Shown one piece after another: positions 61,626-64,000 of a stretch of DNA of 64,000 nt (position 1 is the first letter of the stretch; every line of letters starts with the position of its first letter). The notes beneath the pieces are model-generated. The model saw only the letters and a list, made by a program, of their open reading frames with translations. It did not search any database and was not told the origin of the DNA. Source of the stretch: Microbacterium sp. MYb45 (GTDB taxonomy: Bacteria; Actinomycetota; Actinomycetes; Actinomycetales; Microbacteriaceae); contig NZ_PCPG01000003.1 of NCBI RefSeq assembly GCF_002979655.1, forward strand, positions 235,711 to 299,710, given 5' to 3'. The translations under genes and the position numbers were made by a program.

Positions 61626-62564
61626 ATGTCGCTCATGCTCCGCGCATCCGATCGCCTCGAGGAGAGCGCGACCGAGACGCTCATCGTCCCCTCCGCCCGT
61701 CGCCGAGGGCGCTCCAAGGTGCGCACGTCGAGCACGTCGCGCCCCGGGCGTCCGTCCGCACTGGTCACGGCGGTGAAGTGGGTCGTGATCGCCGTCGCGA
61801 TCACGCTCGCGCTGCTCCCCGTGCTGTACATGGTCGGCATGTCGTTCAAGAGTCCGGACGACATCCTGTCGACGCGCATCCTCCCCTCGCGTCTCGCCTT
61901 CGAGAACTGGACCGCGGCGTTCGAGAACTGGCCGATCCTCACATACCTGCGCAATTCGTTCGGTGCGGCGATCATCGCCGTGCTGGTGTCGCTCCTCGTG
62001 TCGATCCCCGCGAACTATGCGATGGCCCGGCTGCGCGCCGGCGGAAAGCAGACGCTCGGACTGATCGTCTCCGCCTACGTCGCCCCGCCGGTCGTCGCGA
62101 TCATCCCGCTCTTCGTGCTGGTGCGCACGGCGGGGTTGATGGACTCGGTTCTCGGGCTCGGGATCGTCGAGGGGCTGCTGCTCACGCCGGTCGCCGTCTG
62201 GCTGCTGGACGGCTTCTTCCGCGCGATCCCGTTCGAGATCGACGAGGCGGCGCAGATCGACGGATGCGGACCGCTCCGCACGCTGTGGGCGGTGATCCTG
62301 CCGCTCACCGCGCCGGGGATCGTCGCGGTCTCGATCATCGTGTTCATCCTCGCGTACAACGACTTCCTGATCCCGCTGCTGCTTACGCAGAGCGTCGATT
62401 CGCAGACGCTCCCGGTCGGCATCGCCCTGATGCAGGGTGGCCGTGAGGTGATGTTCGGGCAGATGGCGGCCGCGAGTCTGTCGGGGTTGATCCCCATCTA
62501 TCTGCTGGCGCTCTTCCTGCAGAAGTGGCTCGTCGGTGGGCTGACGCAGGGGAGCGTGAAGTAG
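61626..62564 (+). CDS. Sugar ABC transporter permease (MalG-like)
   Basis: 312 residues with a polar N-terminal extension of ~45 residues before the first helix. EAA loop EIDEAAQIDGCGPLRTLWAV; last helix LIPIYLLALFLQKWLV then GLTQGSVK, the usual MalG-type ending. The start is 2 nt after the partner's stop. No ATP-binding gene follows; the system probably uses a shared MsmK/MsiK-type ATPase encoded elsewhere. Confidence 0.92.
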   Translation: MSLMLRASDRLEESATETLIVPSARRRGRSKVRTSSTSRPGRPSALVTAVKWVVIAVAITLALLPVLYMVGMSFKSPDDILSTRILPSRLAFENWTAAFENWPILTYLRNSFGAAIIAVLVSLLVSIPANYAMARLRAGGKQTLGLIVSAYVAPPVVAIIPLFVLVRTAGLMDSVLGLGIVEGLLLTPVAVWLLDGFFRAIPFEIDEAAQIDGCGPLRTLWAVILPLTAPGIVAVSIIVFILAYNDFLIPLLLTQSVDSQTLPVGIALMQGGREVMFGQMAAASLSGLIPIYLLALFLQKWLVGGLTQGSVK

Positions 62565-62627
62565 CGGGGTTGTCGGCGGGGCTTCTGCGTGATCCGTTAC
62601 GCCTGTTGCGCCTTTTACGTTATTCGT

Positions 62628-62729
62628 GGATAGCTTCGAGGATGGCGGGATCTGTGGAGGAGGGGTCGCGGGCGTGGTGTCGCGGTTTTGTGCGGAATTC
62701 TGGGATGTGATGCGGAGATAGCTTCGAAG
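62628..62729. repeat. Pair of direct repeats upstream of the DUF222/HNH gene
   Basis: GATAGCTTCGAGG at 62629-62641 recurs as GATAGCTTCGAAG at 62717-62729. They lie in the gene-free gap 62565-62757. Confidence 0.6.
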
Positions 62730-62746
62730 GTAGCGTGTTACCAGGT

Positions 62747-62752
62747 TAGGAT
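62747..62752 (+). promoter_or_regulatory. -10 box of the DUF222/HNH gene
   Basis: TAGGAT, then 5 nt, then ATG 62758. Confidence 0.5.
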
Positions 62753-62757
62753 GGAGC

Positions 62758-64000
62758 ATGTCCATTTTGACCGGGTTGCACGAGGCGATGGGGGTGCTGC
62801 AGCGGCGGTTGGATGCGGTGCATGTCGAGGTCGCCGCGCGGATCGCGCATGAGTCGCGGCCGGAGCTCGGGGCGGAGAGCCTGGCGAAGCAGCAGGGGTT
62901 CCGCACTCCGGCGACGTTGATCGCCGCGACCACGGGACGCTCGACGGGCGCCGCGGCCCGTCTGGTGAAGGTGGGGGAGGCGACGGCGCCGCGCGCGGAC
63001 CTTCTGGGGGCGCCGCTTCCGGCGAGGTATCCGTTGGTGCGGGCCGCGCTCGACTCGGGGGTGCTCGGTGCGCCGGCCGCGGCGATGATCATCACGGTCC
63101 TGGACCGGTGCCGGGTGACGGCCGGGGCGGAGCGTGTCGCCCAGGGCGAGCGGGTGCTGGTCGAGAAAGCACAGGGGCTCGCGCTCGATGATGTGCGAAA
63201 GCTCGTGGTGCGGGCGGAAGCGTGGTTGGACCCCGACGGGGTGGAACCGAAAGAAGAGGAGTGGCGGGGGAAGCGGGCGTTGACCCTGTTCGAGCGGGAC
63301 GGGATGGTGCACCTGAACGCGGTCCTCGACGCCGAGACCGCCGCCCCTGTGGTGACCGCGATCCGCGGGTTCGTGACCGCCGCGTTCGCCGCCCGCATCG
63401 ATGCCCCCGACGCGGATGCCCCCGACGCGGACCGGCGAACGGTCCCGATGATCCAGGCCGACGCGCTCGCGGTGTTCTGCGCGCACGTCCTCGGCTGCCA
63501 GACGCGGGTCCCGGTCGCCGGGGCCACGGTGATCGTCCGGATGAACCTCTCGGACCTGGAATCGGGGGTGGGATCGGCGGCCATCGACGGTCTCGACCAG
63601 CCGGTCAGTGTCGGGGCGGCGAGGCGGATGGCCGCCGGCGGAGGGATCATCCCCTGCGTCCTCGGGGCGGACAGTGAAGTGCTCGACTGGGGGCGGGAGA
63701 AACGCCTGTTCACCCGCGCACAACGACTCGCCCTGGCCGAACGCGACGGCGGGTGCGCGATGTGCGGGCTCCCGCCCGAGATGACGAAAGCGCACCACAT
63801 CCGCTGGTGGAAACGCGACCACGGGCCCACCGACCTGTCCAACGGGGTGCTGCTGTGTGAGACCTGCCACCACCGTATCCACGACAACGGGTGGGACATC
63901 CGCATCGACCGACCCCGACACGGGACCGCGAACGGGGCCGGGACCGGGGGACGAGTGTGGTTCCTCCCGCCCCCGCACGTCGACCCCACCCGCACCCCAC
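62758..64000 (+). CDS. DUF222/HNH endonuclease-domain protein (13E12 family), 3' end outside window
   Basis: 414 codons are inside the window without a stop. The first ~300 residues are the helical DUF222 domain (HEAMGVLQRRLDAVHVEVAA, LTLFERDGMVHLNAVLDAET). The C-terminal HNH domain is complete: CAMCGLPPEMTKAHHIRWW, DHGPTDLSNGVLLCETCHHR, IHDNGW, with two CxxC zinc pairs. Actinobacteria carry many copies of this family, historically described as 13E12 repeats; cellular function is unclear and direct evidence of mobility is lacking. Confidence 0.9.
   Translation, partial: MSILTGLHEAMGVLQRRLDAVHVEVAARIAHESRPELGAESLAKQQGFRTPATLIAATTGRSTGAAARLVKVGEATAPRADLLGAPLPARYPLVRAALDSGVLGAPAAAMIITVLDRCRVTAGAERVAQGERVLVEKAQGLALDDVRKLVVRAEAWLDPDGVEPKEEEWRGKRALTLFERDGMVHLNAVLDAETAAPVVTAIRGFVTAAFAARIDAPDADAPDADRRTVPMIQADALAVFCAHVLGCQTRVPVAGATVIVRMNLSDLESGVGSAAIDGLDQPVSVGAARRMAAGGGIIPCVLGADSEVLDWGREKRLFTRAQRLALAERDGGCAMCGLPPEMTKAHHIRWWKRDHGPTDLSNGVLLCETCHHRIHDNGWDIRIDRPRHGTANGAGTGGRVWFLPPPHVDPTRTP

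Noticed and set aside
1..64000. tRNA, rRNA or complete insertion sequence
   Set aside because: No cloverleaf-like GTTCRANNC context with paired arms, no rRNA sequence and no transposase motif was seen by eye; a covariance-model scan was not possible.

Overview
The window is GC-rich (hand counts of about 72% in a typical gene and 52-56% in one anomalous patch). It is densely packed with overlapping ATGA/GTGA gene junctions and many starts that appear leaderless. Gene content (DUF222/HNH 13E12-type protein, Rv2578c-type radical SAM protein, TipA-type MerR regulator, stand-alone RND pump, YaeQ protein, uronate-dehydrogenase-like SDR) points to an actinobacterium, most likely a Microbacteriaceae member such as Microbacterium. 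No rRNA, tRNA, CRISPR array, complete insertion sequence or prophage was seen.

Layout. 1-7431: one co-directional operon for a four-carbon acid sugar (MBL hydrolase cut by the window edge, SDR, 2-hydroxyacid dehydrogenase, OtnI-like isomerase, Asp/Glu-racemase-like protein, OtnK-like DUF1537 kinase, OtnC-like aldolase, a binding-protein-like protein without signal peptide, a nucleoside hydrolase). 7445-10551: nucleoside salvage (cytidine deaminase, divergent MHS-family transporter, small membrane protein, second nucleoside hydrolase). 10808-21616: an accessory island with a secreted multidomain protein, a 2072-residue Rhs/YD-repeat protein with a compositionally foreign C-terminal tip, then small membrane proteins (three of them paralogous), a broken gene and a fragment resembling the Rhs 3' end. 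I read this as a polymorphic-toxin locus with candidate immunity genes and a record of tip replacement. 21655-31289: TipA-type regulator, nitroreductase, FAD/Rieske oxidoreductase, paired CrcB fluoride channel subunits, TetR plus RND pump, aldose epimerase. 31341-39974: DEAD-box helicase with a structured leader, lipoprotein, ABC exporter divergent from a two-component system, YaeQ protein.

40036-50980: intein-containing radical SAM protein, then an amino-acid catabolic neighbourhood (PLP gamma-lyase, Lrp regulator, aldehyde dehydrogenase overlapping an ACT-less homoserine dehydrogenase, amino-acid permease, racemase, two IclR regulators). Both divergent promoters in it share an Lrp-like motif. 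51047-54307: D,D-carboxypeptidase, small membrane protein, acyl-CoA dehydrogenase, RHH/MazF toxin-antitoxin pair. 54572-62564: GntR-controlled operon with a 2-hydroxyacid dehydrogenase, an LsrK-like FGGY kinase, a very clear LsrF homologue, a cupin and a CUT1 ABC importer without its ATPase, suggesting uptake and breakdown of AI-2 or a related branched/short sugar. 62758-64000: DUF222/HNH protein cut by the window end.

Recurring regulatory theme: at least nine genes have a TANNNT box 5-7 nt before the start codon, as expected of leaderless transcripts. Family assignments rest on motifs read by eye; no database search was possible.
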